In this document: positions 8,336-16,948 of the stretch, in pieces
Position numbering within the stretch: the stretch's first letter is position 1
Layout of the letters: each line of letters opens with the position of its first letter
Assembly: GCA_900539375.1 (NCBI GenBank)
Contig: UQBY01000003.1
Coordinates: 88,030 to 152,029 of the forward strand
Reading direction: 5' to 3'
DNA length: 64,000 bases
DNA from: an uncultured Clostridium sp.
GTDB lineage: Bacteria; Bacillota; Clostridia; Clostridiales; Clostridiaceae
The notes under the pieces: generated by a model
The model's input: only the letters and a program-made list of their open reading frames with translations
Told to the model about the DNA's origin: nothing
Database searches by the model: none
Translations under genes and position numbers: made by a program

Positions 8336-9601
8336 TTATATGCTATTTTCTTTTTCCATAGCTAATGAAAAATATTTTATTGATTCCTTAAATTCATCTA
8401 AATTATAATACATATTTCCCATTTCCATATATCTTTTTCTTCTTTCCTCTTTTGAACCATATTTAAGAAGGGAATCTAAAGATAAATTCATATAAAGTTC
8501 AGCACTTCTATAGTTGCCTTCTTGTTGAAGTATTATTCCTTTTAAATAATACGCTCTTTCTATTAATTCTATTTTATTAGTTTCTATTGCTATATTTAAA
8601 GCTTCATCAACTAATTCATAGGCTTTGTTGGCTTCAAAATTATCTAAAAATATTTTTATACATCTATTTAAGAATTTAACATACTCTTCTTTATTTTCTT
8701 TTGGGAATATAGCAATTCCTTCCATAATTTCATTTGTTGCTATTGTTTTTTCATTTGCTTTAAAATAAGCTTCTCCATAATCACCCTTTGATAAAGCTAC
8801 TAATACATCATTTTCTTCATTACATTCATATGCTTTTTCTATATATTCTTCCACTTCACTTTTACCTAAAACAATACAAGATAAGGCATATTGATGATAT
8901 ATTTTTCCTCTTTGAAGCTTATCTTCAATACTATTTGCATACATTACAGCTTCTTGTAATAGATTATAAGCTTCTTCTTCTTTAGAAAGCTTGCAATAAC
9001 ATATAGCTTCATCATAAGCTATATTAGAGTAAGAACTTTTATCTTTTATTTCATTATTTTTTAGAATTTCTCTAAGTTTATTATAATAAGTTATAGCTTC
9101 TAAATACTCATTATTTTGGAATAAATATTGAGCCATATCTCTAAAATAAACAATAGTATTTTCTTCTGTATTAGTTTTTTGATATAAATCATAATATTGA
9201 GATATTATTAATTGAATTTTTTCATACTTTTTATCATTTAAATAATATTCAAATAATATATGTACAAGTTGAAAAGATAAATCATAATATTCATAATGAT
9301 TTGCATAACTTAAATTATATTCTATGCTCTCTTCAAAATCATCTTCTTTTTTTTCAATACTCTTTTTTATATTCTCTATATTATCTTCTATTTGTTCATA
9401 AACATCTTGAACTAAATACTTAAAATCAACACCAATTTTATCTGCTATATATTGTATTATATCTTTATCTGCCTTAACCTTACCGTTTTCAATACAGCTC
9501 ATTTTTGATATTGATATTTTATCTCCACAAAGTTCTTTTAAAGTTATTCCTTTATATATTCTAGATCTTTTTATTTTTTCTCCAGTAGACAATATTTCCA
9601 T
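8336..9601 (-). CDS. XRE-type HTH regulator with TPR domain (RRNPP-like architecture)
   Basis: A 421-residue protein: an N-terminal Cro/CI helix-turn-helix (about 1-65, GEKIKRSRIYKGITLKEL and SISKMSCIENGK) followed by a long all-helical repeat region with TPR-like units (for example AITYYNKLREIL, AYNLLQEAVMYA, SIKYFSLAMEKE). This is the plan of RRNPP regulators (Rgg, PlcR, PrgX), many of which bind small peptides. No partner peptide gene is evident. It is the downstream member of a tandem pair, starting 19 bases after the next gene's stop codon, and both start MEILS.GEKIKR, indicating duplication. Confidence 0.8.
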   Translation of the reverse strand: MEILSTGEKIKRSRIYKGITLKELCGDKISISKMSCIENGKVKADKDIIQYIADKIGVDFKYLVQDVYEQIEDNIENIKKSIEKKEDDFEESIEYNLSYANHYEYYDLSFQLVHILFEYYLNDKKYEKIQLIISQYYDLYQKTNTEENTIVYFRDMAQYLFQNNEYLEAITYYNKLREILKNNEIKDKSSYSNIAYDEAICYCKLSKEEEAYNLLQEAVMYANSIEDKLQRGKIYHQYALSCIVLGKSEVEEYIEKAYECNEENDVLVALSKGDYGEAYFKANEKTIATNEIMEGIAIFPKENKEEYVKFLNRCIKIFLDNFEANKAYELVDEALNIAIETNKIELIERAYYLKGIILQQEGNYRSAELYMNLSLDSLLKYGSKEERRKRYMEMGNMYYNLDEFKESIKYFSLAMEKENSI

Positions 9602-9619
9602 AACATTTCCCCTTACAAT

Positions 9620-10921
9620 TTAGTTTTGTAGTTTTCCCATCTTCTTGAAAATCTCTACACCTTCATCTAAATACTTTTTAGCCAAATCATCTTCTCTTTT
9701 ATCTAAATAGAATTTTGCTATGGCAATTGCCAAATTACTTGCTTCTTCATTTAAATTAAATTCTTTTGCCATATTATAAGTACTAACTAAAATATCTTTA
9801 GCCTCTTCTGTTTTTTCTTCAATTGTAAGAATTCTATGTTTAAGCAAATTAACTTCTATAATGCTTTTTATATTATTTCTATCTAGTCTTAAATCTAATT
9901 CTTCAAGGGTTTCTTTGCATTTAGGTAAATCTTTAATTTTAATGTAGTTTTTACATAAGTTTATTAAAGTATCTACTAATTCACTATCATTGTTTCTTAC
10001 TCGTATTTCTTTAGATAATTCAAAATGTTTAAATGCTTCATCAATTTCATTAAAGTTATAAAATAACTTTCCTAAAGTATTTTCTATACTTGAGATAGTA
10101 CTTGATTTTTCAATTTCTTTATAGACTTCTAAGGCTTTTGTAGAATATTTTATAGCATTTACTGAATCATCTTTTTTATTATATTCATCTGATAAAGAAA
10201 TAAGACTACTTGCATATTGTTCTTTATTTTGAATTTCATTAAACTTATTTTTAGCTAAATTTGTGTATTTTCTAGCTTCCTCTGTTTGTTCTATAGTAAA
10301 TAAAACTTTTGCCATGTTGTAGTAAATTTCTCCTAGCAAGAAATCATTTCCAATGTTATTATCAGTATAAACTTTATCAGCTTGTTTTAAATAACTACTT
10401 GCTGAATGATATGCTTTAAGCTTTAATGTAATTTTAGCTAAATTTAAAAAACTTTTTATTATTTCTTCATATTTATTATTTTTTATAAAAATAACATTTG
10501 CAGACATTAATAATTGTTGAGCCGTTGCAAATTCTTCTTTATTCATATTAATTTCTGCTCTTAAAAAATAACATCTTGCCTTTTTATACTCTAAATTATA
10601 TTTTTCTGCATATTTTAATGCTTCATCTATATAAATTTCACCTTTTTCATATTTTCCACTAATTATGTATGACTCAGCTAATTGTTCATAGTAAGTACAA
10701 ATCTTTTCAGCTTGACTTTCTTCTGATTCCATTAAATATTCTACTGTAGTATTTAAACTACTAGCTAAATATTCAAGTAAGTCCATGGAAGGGTTAGACC
10801 TACCGGACTCCACTAGACTTATTTGCCCTGGAGTAATTCTATCCTTTGCTAAGTCTTTCAATGTCATTTTCAATTCTTTTCTTTTTCTTTTTATTTTTTC
10901 ACCTAATGATAGAATTTCCAT
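9620..10921 (-). CDS. XRE-type HTH regulator with TPR domain, paralogue of the downstream gene
   Basis: A 433-residue paralogue of the adjacent regulator: HTH at about 1-65 (KMTLKDLAKDRITPGQISLVESGR, SNPSMDLLEYLASSL) followed by eight or so TPR-like repeats (GEIYIDEALKYAEKYN, AFKHFELSKEIRVRN, AKKYLDEGVEIFKKM). The canonical CI-type HTH here is better preserved than in the neighbour, whose recognition region is divergent. The pair probably forms an operon transcribed from upstream of 10921. DNA target and ligand are unknown. Confidence 0.82.
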   Translation of the reverse strand: MEILSLGEKIKRKRKELKMTLKDLAKDRITPGQISLVESGRSNPSMDLLEYLASSLNTTVEYLMESEESQAEKICTYYEQLAESYIISGKYEKGEIYIDEALKYAEKYNLEYKKARCYFLRAEINMNKEEFATAQQLLMSANVIFIKNNKYEEIIKSFLNLAKITLKLKAYHSASSYLKQADKVYTDNNIGNDFLLGEIYYNMAKVLFTIEQTEEARKYTNLAKNKFNEIQNKEQYASSLISLSDEYNKKDDSVNAIKYSTKALEVYKEIEKSSTISSIENTLGKLFYNFNEIDEAFKHFELSKEIRVRNNDSELVDTLINLCKNYIKIKDLPKCKETLEELDLRLDRNNIKSIIEVNLLKHRILTIEEKTEEAKDILVSTYNMAKEFNLNEEASNLAIAIAKFYLDKREDDLAKKYLDEGVEIFKKMGKLQN

Positions 10922-11253
10922 ATTTCACGCTTCTTTCTTATAAATTTTATAAAAATATTTATTTTAATTATAACATAAATTTAAATAAATAAAACAACAA
11001 AATTCACGATTTATAGAAAATTTTATCAATTAATTTATATTTTATGCCATTATTATTATATATTTTTTAATTATTATAAGAAAAAAATCCTTTTTGTTTA
11101 TTAGTAATCTTAAAATTTTAGATAATCTTTGCAAAAATATAAATATTATTTTTATATGGTCAATAATAGAATTACTTTTCTTAAATTTTTTTATATTTTT
11201 ACTAATAATTTAATAAGTTATCTACAAATCAAAAAATATATTTTTATATAAAA
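10922..11253. other. AT-rich intergenic region without recognisable gene
   Basis: About 330 bases of extremely AT-rich sequence upstream of the TPR regulator operon. No open frame with a ribosome site and no strong dyad is seen; it presumably holds the regulator's promoter, which cannot be fixed among many A/T runs. Confidence 0.5.
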
Positions 11254-11290
11254 ATGCTGTAAGGTCTTATTTTTATAGACTTTACAGCAT
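11254..11290 (-). terminator. Terminator of the small YtxH-like gene
   Basis: ATGCTGTAAGGTCT (11254-11267) pairs with AGACTTTACAGCAT (11277-11290) with one G-T pair; on the minus strand it is followed by a T-rich run, just past the stop codon at 11297. Confidence 0.8.
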
Positions 11291-11296
11291 TAATAC

Positions 11297-11461
11297 TTAT
11301 TTTCTCATTCCCATAAATGTATCTTCAGCCATGTTTAAAACCCTATTTCCAGCTCTTCTCATACTTCTTTGAGTTCTTCTATCAAGCTGTGGAAATACCA
11401 TCATACCTAAAGTAGCACCTAAAACCATTCCTCCAATTATGCAACATGGATATTTACACAT
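11297..11461 (-). CDS. Small YtxH-like membrane-anchored protein
   Basis: A 54-residue protein starting MCKYPCCIIGGMVLG and ending MAEDTFMGMRK. An N-terminal Gly-rich hydrophobic helix (about 7-24, GGMVLGATLGMMVFP) is followed by a basic amphipathic segment (QLDRRTQRSMRRAGNRV), the shape of short YtxH/YvrJ-type proteins. The ATG at 11459-11461 has an AGAGGTG ribosome site and the frame is closed by a good terminator, supporting a real gene. Three cysteines occur in the first seven residues. Function unknown. Confidence 0.72.
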   Translation of the reverse strand: MCKYPCCIIGGMVLGATLGMMVFPQLDRRTQRSMRRAGNRVLNMAEDTFMGMRK

Positions 11462-11522
11462 AATATAACACCTCTTTAAGTTTAAATTTCTTTCAAAGTT
11501 ATTATGTGCACTTTAATATATT

Positions 11523-12266
11523 TTATACAATTTTTATATTTTCTTCTCCTTTTGGTGCAATAGAAAGTATTTGTTCTTTTACTTTATCTGATATAACCTT
11601 AATTTCTTTATTTTTAAGCCACTTTTCTACTACTTTATCTGAATCTATTTTTAAAACTTCTTTACATTTTTCATCTACAAGTTCATTAAATAAATCTCCT
11701 GTATGACTATCTACTTTAACAAATATTATTTCCATACCCTTTTTAATAAACTTTTGCATTTTTTCATAATATCTTTTTGAAGATTCCCCATTTCTTGACC
11801 AAAAACCTGTAGCATGATAGCATATTCCCATATAATCATGAAATATTACTACCTTTTTTCTATTAGTTTTAAAAGCATATTCAACACCCCTAATAGCTCC
11901 TTTAAGTTCTCCTGCTATTTGTCTTATATTTTTAGCTTTTCCTTTCCCACTTTCTATATATAAAACAACTTCATTTTCTACAGCTACAACTCCATAAGAA
12001 TACTCTTCTGTTTCTATACTATAACTTCCGTCTACATATATATGAAGGCAATCTTTAGGATAGGTTTTATCTGATTTTTTAAAGCCACTAAAAGAATTAT
12101 CAAAAAAGTTTCTTGCCTCTTCTAAACTTTTAAAACTTTTATATTTTGCTCCCTTTACCCCTTTTACATACTTTAAACATTCATCCCATGTATCAACAAT
12201 AATATTTTCTACTTTCTTTTTATTAAATGAATCATAGCCTTCTTTTATTGCATAAAACTTTGCCAT
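11523..12266 (-). CDS. Ribonuclease H with viroplasmin-type N-terminal domain
   Basis: A 247-residue protein in two parts. Residues 1-55 (KFYAIKEG...WDECLKYVKGVKGAKYKSFKSLEEA) match the hybrid-binding domain of RNase HI and caulimovirus viroplasmin. From about 73 an RNase H fold follows with carboxylates in the expected order: YVDGS (Asp), AGELKGA (Glu), IFHDY (Asp) and a late NELVDEKC (Asp). It should cleave RNA in RNA-DNA hybrids. Start ATG at 12266 has GGAAAGGAT upstream. Confidence 0.88.
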   Translation of the reverse strand: MAKFYAIKEGYDSFNKKKVENIIVDTWDECLKYVKGVKGAKYKSFKSLEEARNFFDNSFSGFKKSDKTYPKDCLHIYVDGSYSIETEEYSYGVVAVENEVVLYIESGKGKAKNIRQIAGELKGAIRGVEYAFKTNRKKVVIFHDYMGICYHATGFWSRNGESSKRYYEKMQKFIKKGMEIIFVKVDSHTGDLFNELVDEKCKEVLKIDSDKVVEKWLKNKEIKVISDKVKEQILSIAPKGEENIKIV

Positions 12267-12295
12267 AAATTTCTTATCCTTTCCTTTATTTTTTA

Positions 12296-13264
12296 TTATA
12301 AGGTTTTTAGCTCTTCTATAAGATTATAAATCTTTTCTACATTTTTCACTCCAAAAATATCTTTAACACAACCTAAGCCTACTTTTAAGCTTTCTATTAA
12401 ATCATCATCTCCTGCCCAATTTTCTAATATAATATTAGGAGAAACATCTGTTGCTATTTTACTTAAAGCAAAAAATATAACTGCAATATCATCAATTTTA
12501 CCTATAAAAGGTATTTTATCTGGTATTAAATCACTAGGAAAACAAGTATATGCTAATGAAGCAGAAATTATTAATTTAGTTTTTATAGATACTCTATTAT
12601 CTTTTAAAAGCCTATAAATTAAAGTTATTAAATCTGGAATAATTAAAAGATAATCTGATACTCCTCTTATATTTTTAGGTATCTTCTCTTTTATAACTTC
12701 CCTTCCTTTATTATATGAATCTTCTATTTTATTTATTGGAATATTTTCTTCTACTTCTTCTTTAATTTCTTCCTCTTCTAAAGCCTTTATAATTTCTCCC
12801 TTTATAGAAATTTTTATATCTTGAATTTCAACTTTAACTTCATTTTTCTTTACATATACATCTGCTAAATTAAAATCAAAAAAAGTAATATCTTTTAAAA
12901 GTTTATTTAAATTAATTATTACTTTGTCTTTTTCAGAATAAAGTCCATCTAAATTTATAAGCTGAAATCCTTTCTTTAATACAAAACTTCTTATAGGTCT
13001 AAATATACCAATCTTTGATAATTTAACCTTAGAAACCTTTAAAGCAAGTTCCTTTTCCTTAACTTCACTAATTTCTAGAACTATTTCAAAATTTATTTCT
13101 ATTTTACTTTCAAACTTTCCTTTTATTGTTATGTTTTGATTTATTATTACTTCATTTATTTTTAAAGGTTCTACATTTACAAATTCATTAATTATGCTTA
13201 ATATGTCTTCATTAGAAATATCTATTTTAACACTAGAAATTCTCATGCTTTGTTCTTCACACAC
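12296..13264 (-). CDS. YkvA/DUF1232 domain protein with N-terminal extension
   Basis: A 322-residue protein. The C-terminal part (about 200-320) carries the YkvA/DUF1232 signature: two short hydrophobic helices around YLLIIPDLITLIYRLL and the conserved SLAYTCFPSDLIPDKIPFIGKIDDIAVI. Residues 1-165 are a beta-rich region of alternating charged and hydrophobic residues, possibly a lipid-binding fold, that I do not recognise. The start is either GTG at 13264 or ATG seven codons later. Family function is unknown; membrane association is likely. Confidence 0.65.
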   Translation of the reverse strand: MCEEQSMRISSVKIDISNEDILSIINEFVNVEPLKINEVIINQNITIKGKFESKIEINFEIVLEISEVKEKELALKVSKVKLSKIGIFRPIRSFVLKKGFQLINLDGLYSEKDKVIINLNKLLKDITFFDFNLADVYVKKNEVKVEIQDIKISIKGEIIKALEEEEIKEEVEENIPINKIEDSYNKGREVIKEKIPKNIRGVSDYLLIIPDLITLIYRLLKDNRVSIKTKLIISASLAYTCFPSDLIPDKIPFIGKIDDIAVIFFALSKIATDVSPNIILENWAGDDDLIESLKVGLGCVKDIFGVKNVEKIYNLIEELKTL

Positions 13265-13296
13265 CTTTCAATTAAATTTAAAGTTTCTATAAAAAA

Positions 13297-13323
13297 ACAA
13301 GCAGGAATTTTTATCCTACCTGT
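13297..13323 (-). terminator. Terminator after hisS
   Basis: On the minus strand ACAGGTAGGA pairs fully (two G-U pairs) with TCCTGCTTGT, followed by seven T. On the plus strand two pairs are lost, so it is oriented for hisS. Confidence 0.8.
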
Positions 13324-13335
13324 TTTTTATTAGAC

Positions 13336-14634
13336 TTAAAGTTCTTCAAATTTAATTTTATTTTGCTCTCCAGTTTCCATATCTTTAATTGTTACTTCTC
13401 TAGCTTCTGCTTCATCTTCACCAATTAATATAACCTTAGTCATATTAAGTTTATTTGCAAAATTCATCTTTTTCTTTATCTTATCATTTTCTAAATAAAC
13501 TTCAGCTGTTTTTCCACTTTGTTGAAGTTTAGCTAAAACTTCCATTGAAAATTCAAAGGTATCTCCTATTGGAACAATTAAATATTTTTCATTATCTTCT
13601 AACTTATAATTTTCTAAAAATCCTATTTCTCCAAGTACAAAGAATAATCTTGTAAGACCTATAGACATACCAACTCCAGGAAGAACATTATCTGTATAAT
13701 TTTGTGCTAAGTTATCATATCTTCCACCTGATGATATTGAACCAAATTCTTCATGACCTTCAATAAGGGTTTCAAATACAGTTCCTGTATAATAATCAAG
13801 ACCTCTTATTATTTTTAAATCAATTTTAAAGAAGTTTTTATCAACTCCAAAAAGTGATAAATATTTTATAACTTCTTCAAGTTCATCTACACCTTTTTTA
13901 TAAAGTTCATTTTCAATATTTAAAGTTTTAAGGTTAGATATTATAGATTCATTGTCTCCTGAAAATTCCATAACCTTATTAATAAAATTGCTCTTTTCTT
14001 CTCCTACAAGATTAATTAAATCTTCTGTAAACTTTTCTTTTCCTATCTTATCATACTTGTCTATTAAAATCATTACTTCAATATCATTTTCTATATTTAA
14101 CTCTTGAAGTATTCCTTTAAGTATTTTTCTATTGCTCATTTGAATTTTAAACTTTCCAAGTCCAATACTCTTTAAAGCCTTATAAACAGTAGAAACAACT
14201 AAAGCATCATTTTTTATATCAAGCTTTCCATTTCCAACCACATCAACATCACATTGGTAAAACTCTCTATATCTTCCTCTTTGATTTCTTTCCCCTCTAT
14301 AAACTTTTCCTATTTGATATCTTTTAAAAGGGAAAGTTAGATCATTGTAATATTGTGCTACAAATCTTGCAAAAGGCACTGTTAAATCAAATCTTAAAGC
14401 TAAATCTTTATCTCCCTTTTTAAAACTATAAACTTGTTTTTCTGTTTCTCCTGCTGATTTTGCAAGAAGAACAGAAGCTTTTTCTATTATTGGAGTATCC
14501 ATTGGAAGAAATCCATTTTGTGAATAAACATTAGTAACTTTATTTACTATATCATTAAATATTAATTGTTCCTTTGGTAAAAGTTCCATAAATCCTGGCA
14601 AAATTGATGGTTTTATTTTATTACTCAAAATCAT
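13336..14634 (-). CDS. hisS: Histidyl-tRNA synthetase
   Basis: A 432-residue class II synthetase. Seen: motif 2 (RGERNQRGRYREFYQCDVDVVG), the histidine-specific RGLDYYTGTVFE, motif 3 (GVGMSIGLTRL), SSGGRYDNL, and a C-terminal anticodon-binding domain (about 345-432). Having the anticodon domain excludes the HisZ paralogue. It charges tRNA-His. No T-box leader fits in the 70-base gap to lepB. The gene follows lepB and pheA in the same direction, and ends at its own terminator. Confidence 0.95.
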   Translation of the reverse strand: MILSNKIKPSILPGFMELLPKEQLIFNDIVNKVTNVYSQNGFLPMDTPIIEKASVLLAKSAGETEKQVYSFKKGDKDLALRFDLTVPFARFVAQYYNDLTFPFKRYQIGKVYRGERNQRGRYREFYQCDVDVVGNGKLDIKNDALVVSTVYKALKSIGLGKFKIQMSNRKILKGILQELNIENDIEVMILIDKYDKIGKEKFTEDLINLVGEEKSNFINKVMEFSGDNESIISNLKTLNIENELYKKGVDELEEVIKYLSLFGVDKNFFKIDLKIIRGLDYYTGTVFETLIEGHEEFGSISSGGRYDNLAQNYTDNVLPGVGMSIGLTRLFFVLGEIGFLENYKLEDNEKYLIVPIGDTFEFSMEVLAKLQQSGKTAEVYLENDKIKKKMNFANKLNMTKVILIGEDEAEAREVTIKDMETGEQNKIKFEEL

Positions 14635-14704
14635 TACCTCTCTTTAAACTTTTTTCTAAAATCATTATTTCTAGTATATCAAAAATAAAAAATTCAATCA
14701 ATTG

Positions 14705-15274
14705 TTAATAAATTTTTGAAAATGAAGATAAACTAAATATTGCCTTTCCAACTACTTCTTTTTCAACATCTATAAGGCCTATTTCACTACTTCTACTATC
14801 TAAACTATTATTTCTATTATCTCCCATAACAAATAAATATCCTTCTGGTATAGTTACTGTTATGTTTTCATTTTTATTCATAGGCTCATTTATATATGGT
14901 TCATCTAAAACTTCTCCATTAACATAAACTTTATTATTTTGAATTTTAATTGTATCTCCACCTTGTCCAATAACCCTTTTTATTATATAATCTCCATCTT
15001 TTACTTTCTTTTTTATTACAATAATATCTCCTTTTGAAGGAATATGCTTTTCTGAATATGCTTGTTGAAAAAGAAGAAGCTTTTCATTATCATATAATGT
15101 GGAATCCATAGAATGTCCATCAACTACCACTACACTAAAAAAGTGTAAGATAACAGCTGATATAATAACTGCTATTAATACTGTACTTCCCATTTCTTTT
15201 ATAGAAGAAAATAGCTTTCTCTTTTTTTCTCTTTTTCTCTTTCGCTTTCTTATTTCTCCCATATAATCTTTCAT
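14705..15274 (-). CDS. lepB: Signal peptidase I
   Basis: A 189-residue type I signal peptidase: short basic N-terminus (RKRKRKREKKRK), one membrane anchor (about 30-50), catalytic serine in VVVDGHSMDSTL, catalytic lysine in DYIIKRVIG, and the box E-like MGDNRNNSLDSR. It removes signal peptides outside the membrane. Compact Gram-positive size. It lies 15 bases downstream of pheA. Confidence 0.95.
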   Translation of the reverse strand: MKDYMGEIRKRKRKREKKRKLFSSIKEMGSTVLIAVIISAVILHFFSVVVVDGHSMDSTLYDNEKLLLFQQAYSEKHIPSKGDIIVIKKKVKDGDYIIKRVIGQGGDTIKIQNNKVYVNGEVLDEPYINEPMNKNENITVTIPEGYLFVMGDNRNNSLDSRSSEIGLIDVEKEVVGKAIFSLSSFSKIY

Positions 15275-15289
15275 ATATTCATCATCCTT

Positions 15290-16111
15290 TTATTGATAAA
15301 ATCCTAATATTTTTATAACATGTTTTTTCCTTATTAATTTTAAAGTGTTTAATATTTTTTCCTTATCTTCTACCTTTCCACTTATTTCAATGAAGAAATT
15401 ATATTTTCCAAGTGCTTCTTTTGTAGGTCTAGACATTATTGATACTAAATTTATATTATTTATAGCAAATTCTTTTAATAAATCATAAAGTACACCTGGT
15501 TCATTTTCTGCATTTGTTACATAAATTGATACATTTATATCTTTATCTAAATTAAGCTTTATGTCCTTTTTATCAGAAGATAATATTACAAATCTAGTTC
15601 TATTATTTTCTGAATCTGTAACATTTCTTATTCCAAATTTATGTTTTGAAGAATCATATATATATTTTGGAATAATTGCTGCAGCCCCTTTTTCTCCTTC
15701 ATTAAATTTATTTAATGATTCAATATTACTTTCTGTAATTATAATTCCTGCATTAGTCATTTTCTTAATGATTTTCATACATTGTTCCTTAGATTTAAAT
15801 TGTACATAAAGCTTTTTTATATCTTCAAGCTTTTCTACATTAGTTATTAAAGAAAATTGTACTGGTATTGAAAGTTGTCCTACTATATATACATCTCTAT
15901 CTAAAAGTAAATCTAATGTTCTTTGCACAAAACCTGCTAATGTATTTTCTATTGGTACAATACCTAAATTATGTGTACTTCCTATGGAATAAAAAACATC
16001 ATCTATAGTATCAAAAAAATCTTTTTTTCTATATCCTTTTTCTTTTATGTATACTTCTGCTGCTGCATCACTAAAAGTTCCTGATGGCCCTAATACTGCT
16101 ATCTTATCCAT
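15290..16111 (-). CDS. pheA: Prephenate dehydratase
   Basis: A 273-residue monofunctional enzyme: catalytic periplasmic-binding-like domain starting VLGPSGTFSDAAAEVY with the NRTRF catalytic motif near 170-180, then an ACT regulatory domain (about 190-270, GVLYDLLKEFA and MSRPTKEALGKYNFFIEI). It converts prephenate to phenylpyruvate and is feedback-inhibited by phenylalanine through the ACT domain. In this protein the usual ESRP is MSRP. No chorismate mutase domain is fused. ATG has an AAAGGGGAC ribosome site. Confidence 0.93.
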   Translation of the reverse strand: MDKIAVLGPSGTFSDAAAEVYIKEKGYRKKDFFDTIDDVFYSIGSTHNLGIVPIENTLAGFVQRTLDLLLDRDVYIVGQLSIPVQFSLITNVEKLEDIKKLYVQFKSKEQCMKIIKKMTNAGIIITESNIESLNKFNEGEKGAAAIIPKYIYDSSKHKFGIRNVTDSENNRTRFVILSSDKKDIKLNLDKDINVSIYVTNAENEPGVLYDLLKEFAINNINLVSIMSRPTKEALGKYNFFIEISGKVEDKEKILNTLKLIRKKHVIKILGFYQ

Positions 16112-16240
16112 TGTTTGTCCCCTTTTTATAAATACTTTCTTAACTTCTATTATTTCATAATATTAAGCTTACCTCAATACTTCATGATATAATTAATATA
16201 TAAAATTAAAATATTTTTCACAAAAGAGGAGCTGATTTTT

Positions 16241-16792
16241 ATGACATTACTAAGTAAATATCTTGGACTTTATATGGCAGAAAACAAATATGAGCTAGAA
16301 GGAATTCTTGATAAGATTGATATTATTAAAAAGAATATGTCTGAATATCCTTGGATAAATGAAATTAATTTTGAAGATGTGGCAAAAACTTTTTATGAAA
16401 ATTACAATACTAATATTATGGTTGTTGATACTATGCTTCATCATGTACATTTGCAAGATAATTCTCTTAGAGAAAAAGTTTATATTTTTGTTGGAGTTTA
16501 TTTAAATAAAAGAATTAATTTTTTTACTGGAATAATGACAGAATGGGGCTCTAATAATGATATAAACTTTGTAAATACTCTTTTAAAAAATAATAATATA
16601 ATTCTTCCAAAACTTCGTATATGCCAAACTCATGGAAATACTTTAGAAGCTCGTAGCAGAGGATGTAGCATGGAAGCTATATATATTTCCTTTTTAAAAA
16701 TTGAAGATGAAATTGATAATAAAAACATTCACAAACTTAAAGAAATATTTCCTGATGGTTATATAGAAGAAACTAATAAAATTACCTATTAA
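16241..16792 (+). CDS. Conserved hypothetical protein
   Basis: A 183-residue soluble protein that I do not recognise. It starts MTLLSKYLGLYMAENK at an ATG preceded by AGAGGAG. It has no signal peptide or clear membrane helix; there are clustered histidines (MLHHVHLQ) and a conserved-looking ARSRGCSMEAIYISF stretch near the C-terminus. Single gene pointing away from pheA and toward the candidate small RNA locus that follows. Confidence 0.6.
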   Translation: MTLLSKYLGLYMAENKYELEGILDKIDIIKKNMSEYPWINEINFEDVAKTFYENYNTNIMVVDTMLHHVHLQDNSLREKVYIFVGVYLNKRINFFTGIMTEWGSNNDINFVNTLLKNNNIILPKLRICQTHGNTLEARSRGCSMEAIYISFLKIEDEIDNKNIHKLKEIFPDGYIEETNKITY

Positions 16793-16801
16793 TTTTTCAT
16801 T

Positions 16802-16835
16802 TTGACATAAAACTGTCACATTACTACTTTATACT
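16802..16835 (+). promoter_or_regulatory. Promoter and dyad of candidate small RNA A
   Basis: TGACA-N6-TGTCA dyad (16803-16818) overlapping TTGACA, then TATACT at 16830-16835. The same TTGACA-N22-TATA(A/C)T arrangement with GTCACA recurs at 23509-23542. The 5-6-5 geometry is that of CRP/FNR-family operators; the identity of any regulator is unknown. Confidence 0.45.
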
Positions 16836-16841
16836 GAATCT

Positions 16842-16945
16842 TGTTAAGTAGTTAAACATAAATATTATTATCCCTTATAAAATATTAAACTATCCCCCAG
16901 ATAGTAAATAAAACCACTACATTCCCCATGTAGTGGTTTTATTTT
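16842..16945 (+). ncRNA. Candidate small RNA A with C-rich loops
   Basis: About 100 nt from the predicted start to the T-tract, with no reading frame. Seen in order: TATCCCTT (16869-16876), a hairpin ACTAT/ATAGT with loop CCCCCAG (16889-16905), and a terminator hairpin whose loop is TCCCC (16910-16940). The order promoter, ATCCC, C-loop hairpin, terminator is repeated at 23549-23640. C-rich loops resemble the UCCC motifs of staphylococcal regulatory RNAs that pair to Shine-Dalgarno sequences; that role here is inference. Confidence 0.5.
16910..16940. terminator. Bidirectional terminator (small RNA A / MATE gene)
   Basis: Perfect 13-bp stem AAAACCACTACAT with ATGTAGTGGTTTT, loop TCCCC, T-rich on both sides. 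Confidence 0.9.
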
Positions 16946-16948
16946 TAT

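Noticed and set aside
16797..16860. VirR box in front of small RNA A
   Set aside because: No pair of CCCAGTTNTNCAC-type repeats at the expected spacing; the dyad is TGACA-N6-TGTCA instead.
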